Assembly (NCBI GenBank): GCA_029570375.1
Contig: JAKPXB010000043.1
Coordinates: 65,225 to 129,224 of the forward strand
From: Bacillota bacterium
Lineage (GTDB): Bacteria; Bacillota; Clostridia; Saccharofermentanales; DTU023
Length of the DNA stretch: 64,000 nt
Reading direction: 5' to 3'
The stretch's first letter is position 1. Every line of letters starts with the position of its first letter. The notes below the pieces were generated by a model, which was given only the letters and a program-made list of their open reading frames with translations, ran no database searches and was not told the DNA's origin. Below, piece after piece: positions 21,691 through 29,845 of the stretch. The position numbers and the translations under genes were made by a program.

Positions 21691-23013
21691 TCAGGAGATA
21701 TCCCGCAGGAAAAGTGTGTAGAAGTCGACCATGCTGTTCAGGTTTTGAATCGACAGGTATTCGCCGTCGCCGTGCATGAGCGAAAGCTCCTGCTCATTGA
21801 CGCGCGCAGGCAGGAACCGGTAAGCATTCTTCGTGACCTGGTCGTAATGCCTGCAGTCGGTGCCGCCTGTCATCAGGTATGGCGTAATCACTGCGTCCGG
21901 AAAAACAGCGGCTATGCACCGGCGCAAGTGCTTCATGCCGGCGCTGTCGAGGTCGGATGCTTTTGTCGGTTCGTCCCGCAGCAAAGTTTCCGCCGAGAAG
22001 GGAATGCCGATAGCCTGAAACCGTTTGAAAACGGCGTCTGAGATGTCACCCTGAAGGATGCGGACATTGACGGTACATTCGGCGGTCTGGGGGAGTACGT
22101 TATGCGCCGTTCCGCTTTCTGTCATCGTGAACACGGAGGTTGTGCGGAGCATGGCGGCTGTCTGGCGGTTACCCATCAGAATTTTGATAATCACAGGTGC
22201 GAAAAAGCCGGGATGGGCGAGAATGAATCCCGCTATTCCCTTTCGATGGGGCGCGGTGGCTTTCAGCATCGCCTTCACGGTTTCCGTCAGTCTTGGTTTT
22301 TGAGGGTTCTTCTCTACCTCGCGGATAAACCTGCCCATCTCCCCGATCGCCGTCTTCCCGGGCGGCGTGGCGGAATGTCCCGCGTCGCCTTTGAACGTCA
22401 GCCTGAAACTGGTGTTTCCTTTTTCGGCGACACCGATCACGGCCACGGGCTTTTCGATTCCCATCATGGCGCCGTCGGCGACCGCGCCACCCTCATCGAG
22501 AACGTAGTCAAACATCAGCCCCTGTTCCCGGAAAAACGCCGCGATTTTCTGCGCTCCGTGCGCGCCGCCCACTTCCTCATCAAAACCGAGGGCGAACCAG
22601 ATATCCACAGGCGGCTGATACGATTCATCGAGCAGGGCGGAGACAGCCTCGAAGATCGCGATCAGCGATCCTTTGTCGTCAAAACTCCCACGGCCGTAAA
22701 TTTTCCCATCTTCTATGTGCCCGGAAAAGGGTGAAAAAGGCCAGCCGCTGCCGTCCGTGGCGGGCACGACATCGTAGTGGGCTGTTACCAGGACTGGCTT
22801 TCCTCTGTTCTTCCCCGGCCACCGGAACACAAGGCCGTGATCGTTTATCGTCCTTTTTTCGAGTTTTTCGTGGACGAGAGGATACGTTTTTTCGAGAAAG
22901 TCTTCAAAAGCGGAGAAAAGAGACAGATCCATACGGGAAATGTCCTTGTTCGATACGGTTGCGAAGCGGAGCGCCTGACTCAGGTGTTCCGTGGCGGGTG
23001 TGATGTTTGGCAT
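21691..23013 (-). CDS. M20 family peptidase (PM20D1/carboxypeptidase S-like)
   Basis: VTAHYDVVPA, GRGSFDDKGSLIAIFEAV, DEEVGGAHGA motifs. Confidence 0.9.
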   Translation of the reverse strand: MPNITPATEHLSQALRFATVSNKDISRMDLSLFSAFEDFLEKTYPLVHEKLEKRTINDHGLVFRWPGKNRGKPVLVTAHYDVVPATDGSGWPFSPFSGHIEDGKIYGRGSFDDKGSLIAIFEAVSALLDESYQPPVDIWFALGFDEEVGGAHGAQKIAAFFREQGLMFDYVLDEGGAVADGAMMGIEKPVAVIGVAEKGNTSFRLTFKGDAGHSATPPGKTAIGEMGRFIREVEKNPQKPRLTETVKAMLKATAPHRKGIAGFILAHPGFFAPVIIKILMGNRQTAAMLRTTSVFTMTESGTAHNVLPQTAECTVNVRILQGDISDAVFKRFQAIGIPFSAETLLRDEPTKASDLDSAGMKHLRRCIAAVFPDAVITPYLMTGGTDCRHYDQVTKNAYRFLPARVNEQELSLMHGDGEYLSIQNLNSMVDFYTLFLRDIS

Positions 23014-23083
23014 GTGCGGCTCCTTTCGGCGGGCGCTTACAAGCGCGCGTCTGACGAAATGATCGGCGGATTCAACCGGTATC

Positions 23084-24514
23084 CTAGAAAAGACCGGGTC
23101 CGATTAGGTGTATGACAAAGAGCCACCCAATGCTCAGGGCGATCAGAACCGCCTGCAAGGGCAGTGACCACCTGAGCCATTTGGGATAACTGACAGCGGA
23201 AAGCCCCAGAGCGATCATCAGGGCGGCATTTGTCGGATAGAGCAGGTTGCTGAAACCGTCGCCGAAGAGATATGCCTGTACAGCGACCTGGCGGTGCAGA
23301 TTCAGCAAATCGGTCAGGGGGAGCAGCAGCGGGAGCACCAGAAAGGCTTTGGCCGACCCGGAGCTGATAAAGAAATTCATCAGGAGCACCATGAGGTACA
23401 GGAGAAGCATGCCGCCAACGGCGGACAGACCTTCAAACCGTGAAGACGCCTGATAGAGAAGATAGTCCATCACCAGCGACCGCGTCATGATCAGCTTGAT
23501 GCTCATCGCCATCAGAATCAGCAGAACGGCAGGCGCGACGCCAGCCATTCCCCGGAGGAACGCTTTCCCCGCTTCCCCGAATGTCATCACGCGGCTGATC
23601 AGCACACTCCCGAACGAAAGGACGACGAAAAGCAGGGCAATCAGCGGGAAGAGGACGGATGAAAGCGCAGGGATGAAAAATCCGGCGATGAGCATAGCGG
23701 GGAGCAGCAGCAGACCGAAACCGAAAATTTTCAGCCCCCGGTCGACGCCGGGCGGGTATGTCAAATCGTACGAGACCGGATTCTCCTGGTCTTCCTTGAA
23801 AACGGGTGAGAGAGAGGGATTCTTTTCGATCTTTTTCACGTAACGGAGCAAGAACAACTGCAGCACCGCGTACACTGTGGCGAAGATCAGGATTCGCAGC
23901 CCGATGGCGGAAAAAGCGGACAGCCCGGCGAGCTGCTGCGCGACGCCGACGGTAAAGGGGTTGATCGTCGCGGCGCCGAATCCGAGTCCGGAAGACAGGA
24001 GGCTCATGCCGAGCCCCGTCATGGAGTCCCAGCCCAGCCGCCTCGCGAGCGCTATACAGAAAGGCACCATAATAATCAGCTCTTCGAAGATGCCGAAGAC
24101 GGATCCGAAAAGCATGAAGAAGAGGCTGATCAGCATGAGCAGCCGGTAGCGCGATTCGTGAAAGCGTTTGGTGATGCGGTCCATCAGCCGCGCCACCATG
24201 CCGCAGGAGAGCAGAATCGTGAAACTGCCGCCGATCAGAAGGAGAAAAACAAGGATAATGCCGACAATGGCCGCGTCATCCGACAGGAAGACCTCAAAGG
24301 GCGCTGTCAGAATACGCCAGAGGGGAATTTTCGGTTTATCCAGCAGGTGAAATGTGCCGGTTACAACGCGCTCGTGCCCCTCCAGAATTTCCCTGTCGAA
24401 TAAACCGGAAGGAAGCGCGTAGGAGAGCACGGCAGCCAGTATCATCAGGGCGAGAAGAACCGACAGGGACAAAATGAAAGAGCGTTTGCCGATCTTAAGA
24501 GATTGTTGATTCAT
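23084..24514 (-). CDS. YfcC/C4-dicarboxylate-type anaerobic carrier
   Basis: 476 aa polytopic; GLGFGAATINPFTVGVAQQLAGL and GDGFSNLLYPTNAALMIALG motifs. Confidence 0.85.
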   Translation of the reverse strand: MNQQSLKIGKRSFILSLSVLLALMILAAVLSYALPSGLFDREILEGHERVVTGTFHLLDKPKIPLWRILTAPFEVFLSDDAAIVGIILVFLLLIGGSFTILLSCGMVARLMDRITKRFHESRYRLLMLISLFFMLFGSVFGIFEELIIMVPFCIALARRLGWDSMTGLGMSLLSSGLGFGAATINPFTVGVAQQLAGLSAFSAIGLRILIFATVYAVLQLFLLRYVKKIEKNPSLSPVFKEDQENPVSYDLTYPPGVDRGLKIFGFGLLLLPAMLIAGFFIPALSSVLFPLIALLFVVLSFGSVLISRVMTFGEAGKAFLRGMAGVAPAVLLILMAMSIKLIMTRSLVMDYLLYQASSRFEGLSAVGGMLLLYLMVLLMNFFISSGSAKAFLVLPLLLPLTDLLNLHRQVAVQAYLFGDGFSNLLYPTNAALMIALGLSAVSYPKWLRWSLPLQAVLIALSIGWLFVIHLIGPGLF

Positions 24515-25014
24515 GGGGCACCTCCCCCGGATTTCTTTGCTCTCAATATAACAGTCCGTCGGAGGTGATCACAAGAAGAATTGCCGGGAAAATGATCCGC
24601 CATTCATCCGGATGGCAACGGGAATGGCGGTCGCAAAATGAGTTGCTGAAAAATCGATCAGTCCCTTTCCTGAACGGAAACAGAAACAGCATCTCCCGGT
24701 TGTTTCCCGGTTCCGGTGTGGATGTCCTTTCGAAGACCGACGGTGTAGTCAAGGGAGCAGTCCGCGCGCTTGACACCCCTGTTTATGTTACGCCCACCGT
24801 AAGATTCGCCGTCGAATGCCGCGTGTGCTTCCTTTCGCCCTCGGCCGAACTTCCTGTAAGAACTTCAAGCATAGGAAAGGTGATTGCGATAAGATGATTA
24901 TAATTTGATGGGAATACATATGCGAAGCCGGGAGCAAGAGCATCATACGGCGGATAGTGAAATAGAGAGTGCTTGGCCAATCGCTGGCCAGTTATTCAGG
25001 AGGGTTAACTCAAC

Positions 25015-25389
25015 ATGGGAGAATTATTTCCGATTCTGTTTTTTGTCGTTTTTGGTGTGATAGTTGTGACCTTTGTCATTATTATTGTGCGTATGATGCT
25101 CGAGTGGCATAAGAACAACAAAGCGCCGCGGCTGACCGTTGACGCGAAGGTGGTGTCGCGGCGGACGCAGGTCGGACAGACGACTCACGTGCATCACAGC
25201 CATATGGACGGCGGTGCGGCCATGCACCATTCTTCTTATCACACGCGTTATTTTGCGACTTTTGAGGTGGAAAGCGGCGACCGGATGGAGCTTCCGCTTG
25301 ACAGCCGCGATTACGCGCTGATTGTAGAGGGCGACCGCGGCAGGCTGACGTTCCAGGGGACGCGTTTCATTCAGTTCGACCGCGTGTGA
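25015..25389 (+). CDS. DUF2500 domain protein
   Basis: N-terminal TM then APRLTVDAKVVSRRTQV...YFATFEVESGDRMELPLDSRDYALIVEGDRGRLTFQGTRF. Confidence 0.8.
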   Translation: MGELFPILFFVVFGVIVVTFVIIIVRMMLEWHKNNKAPRLTVDAKVVSRRTQVGQTTHVHHSHMDGGAAMHHSSYHTRYFATFEVESGDRMELPLDSRDYALIVEGDRGRLTFQGTRFIQFDRV

Positions 25390-25421
25390 GACAGGCAGCG
25401 GCGCGGGGCGAGAAAAAGATC

Positions 25422-26420
25422 ATGTTTGGCGCGGTTCTTGGCGATATTGTCGGCAGTCCTTACGAAAAAAGCGCCGACAATATCAAAACGAAGGATTTTC
25501 CCCTTTTTTCAGAGCGTTCCCGGTTCACGGACGATTCGGTCATGACACTCGCCGTCGCGCACGCGTTTCTGGAGACAGGTTACAGCACGGAGGAGCTTAG
25601 CATCCGGGAGGAATTGATCTCCTCAATGCAGGCTTTCGGGCGCAGGCATCCCTTCGCCGGCTACGGCGCCAGGTTTTCTCAATGGCTCCGGAGTCCCCGT
25701 CCCCGGCCGTACAACAGTTTCGGAAACGGCTCCGCAATGCGCGTGTCGTCTGTGGGCTGGCTGTTCCACGATCTCGCGAAAGTGCGCCAGATGGCGCGCC
25801 TCTCGGCGGAGGTGACCCACAATCACCCGGAAGGGATCAAAGGCGCGGAGGCCGTCGCGTCCGCGATATTTCTCGCGCGGACCGGTTCTTCGAAGGACCA
25901 AATCCGCGCGCATATCGAGTCGAAGTACCGCTACGACCTCAGCCGGACGACAGATGAGATCCGGCCCGCTTACGCACTCCGCCGCGCGGCGGATGATGTC
26001 GATCCTGTTTTCGCACGACGGCACACGGCTGGTGATACCGATTCGATTTTCGCGCTTCGGCGCATGGCCGATGATACTGATTCGGTCAACGCGCTCCGCC
26101 CCAGGGGGGATGATAACTGCACGGCCAGCGCTCACAAGCGCACGGGTGATGATGCCGGTTCGGTCTACGAAAACACTCTGACCTGCATGGGAAGCGTGCC
26201 TGAAGCGATCACGGCTTTCCTCTGCGGCGAGAATTTCGAAGATGTGCTCCGGGAAGCGGTTTCGCTTGGCGGAGACAGCGACACGATCGCCGCGATCGCC
26301 GGAAGCATCGCCGAAGCCTTTTACGGCATTCCGGACAATCTGAAAGCGAAATGCTACGACTACCTGACAGACGATCTGGCCGCCGTCTTGCGGACATTTG
26401 AAGAGGCGGTCGGGTGTTAA
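25422..26420 (+). CDS. ADP-ribosylglycohydrolase family protein with 65-residue repeat insertion
   Basis: FGAVLGDIVGSPYE, FTDDSVMTLAVAHAFLE, SLGGDSDTIAAIAGSIAEAFYG; ATG at 25422. Confidence 0.92.
   Translation: MFGAVLGDIVGSPYEKSADNIKTKDFPLFSERSRFTDDSVMTLAVAHAFLETGYSTEELSIREELISSMQAFGRRHPFAGYGARFSQWLRSPRPRPYNSFGNGSAMRVSSVGWLFHDLAKVRQMARLSAEVTHNHPEGIKGAEAVASAIFLARTGSSKDQIRAHIESKYRYDLSRTTDEIRPAYALRRAADDVDPVFARRHTAGDTDSIFALRRMADDTDSVNALRPRGDDNCTASAHKRTGDDAGSVYENTLTCMGSVPEAITAFLCGENFEDVLREAVSLGGDSDTIAAIAGSIAEAFYGIPDNLKAKCYDYLTDDLAAVLRTFEEAVGC
25971..26165 (+). repeat. Five tandem 39-bp in-frame units inside the ADP-ribosylglycohydrolase gene
   Basis: Units YALRRAADDVDPV / FARRHTAGDTDSI / FALRRMADDTDSV / NALRPRGDDNCTA / SAHKRTGDDAGSV, each exactly 39 nt. 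Confidence 0.85.
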
Positions 26421-26439
26421 GCGGGGTAGAGGCTGTGAG

Positions 26440-26810
26440 GCTTTGAGCGTGTGATGCTGGCTGTTGATCTGGCTGAAATATATGGCTATGAAACGAAAAA
26501 CGATAATCGCCAGATCAAGAACAACATCCGGAAAATTGAGGGTGATGCGTTTAGGTTCCAGCTCTCGAAAGATGAACGGCTGCAATTTTAAGTTGCAAAA
26601 AATTCACCTTGAAGCAGGAAACTAGCCGCGGAAGCAATATCAAGTATGCGCTCTACGCCTTTAACGAACAGGGCATATACATGCCAATGACGGTTCTGTA
26701 AGGCGATCTTGCTATCGGGCAGAGTCGTATGTTGATTCTTCTTTTCAAGCAGATGAAAGAACGGGCATTATTCCTCAAGAGACTGGCGGATACCAAGTTC
26801 AGTTGCCGAT
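26440..26810 (+). pseudogene. Decayed ORF6N-domain phage antirepressor-like gene
   Basis: VMLAVDLAEIYGYETKNDNRQIKNNIRKIEGDAFRFQLSKDER then, frameshifted, SNIKYALYAFNEQGIYMPMTVL; interrupted by stops. Confidence 0.75.
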
Positions 26811-26831
26811 AAAGTTTGGGATACTGTCCAG

Positions 26832-27746
26832 TTGAACCTAACGACCGGGCACAGCTGGAGAAAGTGCCTGGATGATGTTCGTGATGAATCATTTAAGCAG
26901 TCCAATTATGAGGCTGCGCGTCTCCTGCGAACAGAGACGGCTTATGTGGCGGCTGAGATGGAAGCCGAAGCGTACGAAGAAGCGGAGTTTGAAGAGTACG
27001 AGTTTGTAGCAACTCTTGACACACGAACATCCACTATTTGTCAGGAAATGGACGGGAAAAGGTTCAAACTTAAAGATCGTGAGACGGGGAAGAATTATCC
27101 GCCTATGCATCCGTTTTGCCGCTCAACAACAGTTGCGGTAATTGACGGATTTGACATATCAAAGATGCAACGGCGAGCGCGTGATCCAGAGACGGACAAG
27201 ACGTATAAAGTGCCTGCGAATATGAATTACGAAGAATGGTACCAAAAGCATGTGGTAGATACAGGAAAAGAGTGGAGTGTAAAGGCGCATCAGAATCGAC
27301 ACAGAGATTTACAGCAATATGAAAACTATATAGGCGTCTTGGGTAATAATCGACTCCCTAGAAGCGTTTCGGGCTTTCAGAAGATGAAGTATAATGAAAC
27401 CAAGAAAAGGGAAACACTCAAACGTGAGAAAGCAACCATTTCTTCAATTGATTCAAAGTCTTGGAGTGATTCATACAAGGAGAAAGTGAAAAAATCTTAC
27501 TATGATCTCCGGGCAGAGAATATAGAAGCGTCTTGGCATGGAGCTCAACGGTTTGAACAACATGGGAGGTCGAGCGGAGTAACGGCAAAAGAAGTTGCGG
27601 AGCGACTAAGATCAAAGCCAGATTCTATCCAGGGTGATGGTAGGGAACTGTATAAAGTCGGCGTTCTGGACGTTATCCGCAATCCAAATTCGTCAGAAAT
27701 TGTGACAGTAGTAAACAGACGAGGAAAGAGAAATGCTAATCAATGA
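26832..27746 (+). CDS. 5'-truncated MuF (SPP1 gp7-like) minor head protein with C-terminal BECR-like nuclease toxin candidate
   Basis: RTETAYVAAEMEAEAY...TCQ/ICQEMDGK..YPPMHPFCRSTTVAV gp7 motifs; C-term HGAQRFEQHGRSSGVTAKEVAERLRSKPDSIQGDG...NPNSSEIVTVV. First residue is a TTG; upstream reading frame runs back to decayed sequence. Confidence 0.75.
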   Translation: MNLTTGHSWRKCLDDVRDESFKQSNYEAARLLRTETAYVAAEMEAEAYEEAEFEEYEFVATLDTRTSTICQEMDGKRFKLKDRETGKNYPPMHPFCRSTTVAVIDGFDISKMQRRARDPETDKTYKVPANMNYEEWYQKHVVDTGKEWSVKAHQNRHRDLQQYENYIGVLGNNRLPRSVSGFQKMKYNETKKRETLKREKATISSIDSKSWSDSYKEKVKKSYYDLRAENIEASWHGAQRFEQHGRSSGVTAKEVAERLRSKPDSIQGDGRELYKVGVLDVIRNPNSSEIVTVVNRRGKRNANQ

Positions 27747-27993
27747 ATTCATAAAAAAGCTTGAAGATTACGCGGCTTTCCCTCATTCGGTTGACACCGC
27801 TGTTTTTGCTATGTCTGCAGAAGACTTCTTGTATGGCAACGAAGAAAAGATGCTTGAGGAAAACAGGTCTGTAACAGAGTTTATGCTTAAAGAATTTTAT
27901 TGGCTATTCGCAGACGCGAATGCAGAAAACACCGATTGGTTTGTGGGAGAGTTAAATCGCTTGATACCTCAGGTTAAGTCGATGTTGAACTAA
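27733..27993 (+). CDS. Candidate immunity protein for the upstream MuF toxin
   Basis: 86 aa acidic ORF overlapping the toxin ORF by 14 nt. Confidence 0.5.
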   Translation: MLINEFIKKLEDYAAFPHSVDTAVFAMSAEDFLYGNEEKMLEENRSVTEFMLKEFYWLFADANAENTDWFVGELNRLIPQVKSMLN

Positions 27994-28018
27994 TAAAAAA
28001 CAAGAATTTAGATGCTTA

Positions 28019-28042
28019 GCACTCAGAGATGGGTGCTTTTTT
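28019..28042 (+). terminator. Intrinsic terminator after the toxin/immunity pair
   Basis: GCACTC-AGAGAT-GGGTGC-TTTTTT. Confidence 0.7.
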
Positions 28043-28076
28043 ATGCCTGGAATTAAATGGTTCCGGGCATTTTTAT

Positions 28077-28177
28077 GGGGATGAGATAAGTATCGACAGG
28101 GTGAAAAGCCGAAGCGCAACATCCAGAACATGGGGGCGGGACCCGTCATCTCCACCAGCGCGATCGCGCACCAAAAT
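28077..28177 (+). ncRNA. tRNA-like/structured element, copy 1
   Basis: About 89% identical over the core to 49101-49201 (minus); 7-bp acceptor-like stem GGGGATG/CATCTCC + ACCA, 5-bp T-stem-like hairpin with 7-nt loop, then GCGC-GATC-GCGC hairpin. Confidence 0.55.
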
Positions 28178-28249
28178 TCGAAGCCCATCGGAAACGGGCA
28201 ACCCCGCATGGTCGTGGCCACGGAAAAAACTCGGAGGATGGGGGAACCA

Positions 28250-28352
28250 ATGAAACGTGAGTTCTTGAAAGGTCTCGGCCTGACGGATGAACAGATCGGG
28301 CAGATTGTCGCGGAGAACGGAAAAGATGTTCAGGCAGAAGTTGTGAAAGCGC
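28250..28352 (+). pseudogene. Truncated phage scaffolding (GP20-type) protein N-terminus
   Basis: MKREFLKGLGLTDEQIGQIVAENGKDVQAEVVKAQA then abrupt loss of similarity. Confidence 0.6.
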
Positions 28353-28354
28353 AA

Positions 28355-28679
28355 GCCGGCCTCCGGATTCTGTATCGATCCTTTCTCTGCCGGCAGCCCT
28401 TAGCGATTCATGCTGGATTTTCGCCTTATCGAGCAGCATGCAGAGCCGCTCCAACACTGTGTGTGATGTAGTTGTCCTGTGCGCCGTGTGGAGAATCGTT
28501 TCTCCGCTCGCCAGACCAAACAACTCCCGCATGGCGACCACTTCATTTTTCCCGTTACGCCGCGGCACAGCGTAACCGAAATTCGTTTGAAACCAAAGGC
28601 CTTTTGCTGTTCTGGCCAACATGGGTTTTAGAAGATTGATCTGCCATTTCTGCGCTTTGCGGCAAGTCTTTTCATACAA
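28355..28679 (-). pseudogene. Fragment of phage terminase large subunit (ATPase domain)
   Basis: LARTAKGLWFQTNFGYAVPRRNGKNEVVAMRELFGLASGETILHTAHRTTTSHTVLERLCMLLDKAKIQHESLRAAGRERIDTESGG; Walker A PRRNGKNE; oriented against the scaffold fragment. Confidence 0.75.
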
Positions 28680-28824
28680 AAAACAGCTTCCTTGTAGAAA
28701 TTGTTCCTGTTTGAAACAAAGACGGATTGCGTAGGAATTTGATTGCTTATCCGCTTTCTGGCCACATAATCGCCTCCATATAAGAAGCCGCCTGGAGGCA
28801 GCGAGATGTATTCAAGATTTCTAT

Positions 28825-29052
28825 TTAATCAGGAATTGCAGCTTGAATTTTATCTGCGAGAAGCGCATAAGCTACAGCAAGTTGCTTTGCATTTTTGTTC
28901 GTTTCAGCATCTTGAGCGAAAAAGTTTTCTTTTTCGTATATCTTGTCTAATAATTCAAACGCCTGATCATCTGAATAATCAGTTTCGGGGGCAAACTCAA
29001 TTCCAGCTTCAGAAAGCAATCTTTTTTCATTGTCTTCCAAAAAAAATTTCAT
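28825..29052 (-). CDS. Small acidic protein, candidate immunity protein
   Basis: 75 aa; overlaps the 3' end of the toxin-like fragment. Confidence 0.45.
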   Translation of the reverse strand: MKFFLEDNEKRLLSEAGIEFAPETDYSDDQAFELLDKIYEKENFFAQDAETNKNAKQLAVAYALLADKIQAAIPD

Positions 29053-29282
29053 TTTCCCCCCTCCGAAATCGTCTGATAGTCTTACTGTGTGTCTTGTGAG
29101 CTGTAGTTATAATACCATTTTCTGGATTAACAGATATTGTTGATCTGACTCCAATGAGATTAAACGACAACCTGTTCTTTTCATCGTACTTGACCTCTGT
29201 TTTATGCAATGAGTGCAAAATCGTATCAACTATATCCTCCGCCTGTCCGCCGGAAATATAAAAAAGATGAATTTATTATCCG
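29027..29282 (-). pseudogene. C-terminal fragment of a BECR-like toxin
   Basis: GGQAEDIVDTILHSLHKTEVKYDEKNRLSFNLIGVRSTISVNPENGIITTAHKTHSKTIRRFRRGE, RelE/colicin D-like end; no upstream module; stop in frame just upstream. Confidence 0.45.
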
Positions 29283-29814
29283 GAGCGGCGATGCCGTCCG
29301 ATCAATCGCCATACTTGTCAAAGGATCGGCGATTGTCATCAAAGAGGATGTATACGGGAGGCGTCTGATCATCCAGGAGATTGCGCCGGGGCAGGTATTC
29401 GCGGAAGTATTTGCCTGTCTTGCCGGGATGCCTGCGGAAGTGAGCGTCCTCGCAAGAGAAGACTGCGAGGTGATGACATTTGGCGTGGAGGCGATTATCG
29501 GCATCTGCCCCGCCCGGTGTGAGCACCACACGCGCGTGGTGCGGAATCTTCTGATGCTTCTCGCGAACAAAAACCTCGCGCTCACACGCAAGGTCGAGTT
29601 TCTGTCAAAGAGAACGATTCGCGAGAGACTGCTCGCCTACCTGTCCGGCGAATCACTGCGGCATGGCAAGAAGCGGTTCACCATTCCTTACAACCGGCAG
29701 CAGCTGGCGGACTATCTCTCCGTCGACAGAAGCGCTCTCTCGGCCGAGATCAGCAAGTTGCAGAAAGAGGGAGTCCTCTCGAGCGACCGCCGCCAATTCC
29801 ATCTTCTTGTCTGA
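29209..29814 (+). CDS. Crp/Fnr family transcriptional regulator
   Basis: cNMP-binding-like N-term and C-term HTH RQQLADYLSVDRSALSAEISKLQKEGVL. Confidence 0.9.
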   Translation: MSAKSYQLYPPPVRRKYKKDEFIIRSGDAVRSIAILVKGSAIVIKEDVYGRRLIIQEIAPGQVFAEVFACLAGMPAEVSVLAREDCEVMTFGVEAIIGICPARCEHHTRVVRNLLMLLANKNLALTRKVEFLSKRTIRERLLAYLSGESLRHGKKRFTIPYNRQQLADYLSVDRSALSAEISKLQKEGVLSSDRRQFHLLV

Positions 29815-29845
29815 CCTGTTTGCCGCGGTTTCACCGCCGCGGGTA

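Noticed and set aside
25623-26585. 320-aa minus-strand ORF
   Set aside because: Shadow ORF antisense to the ADP-ribosylglycohydrolase; no recognisable domain and Arg-rich antisense composition.
28352-28679. Scaffold-terminase fusion protein
   Set aside because: The two fragments are on opposite strands, so it is a rearrangement junction, not a fusion gene.
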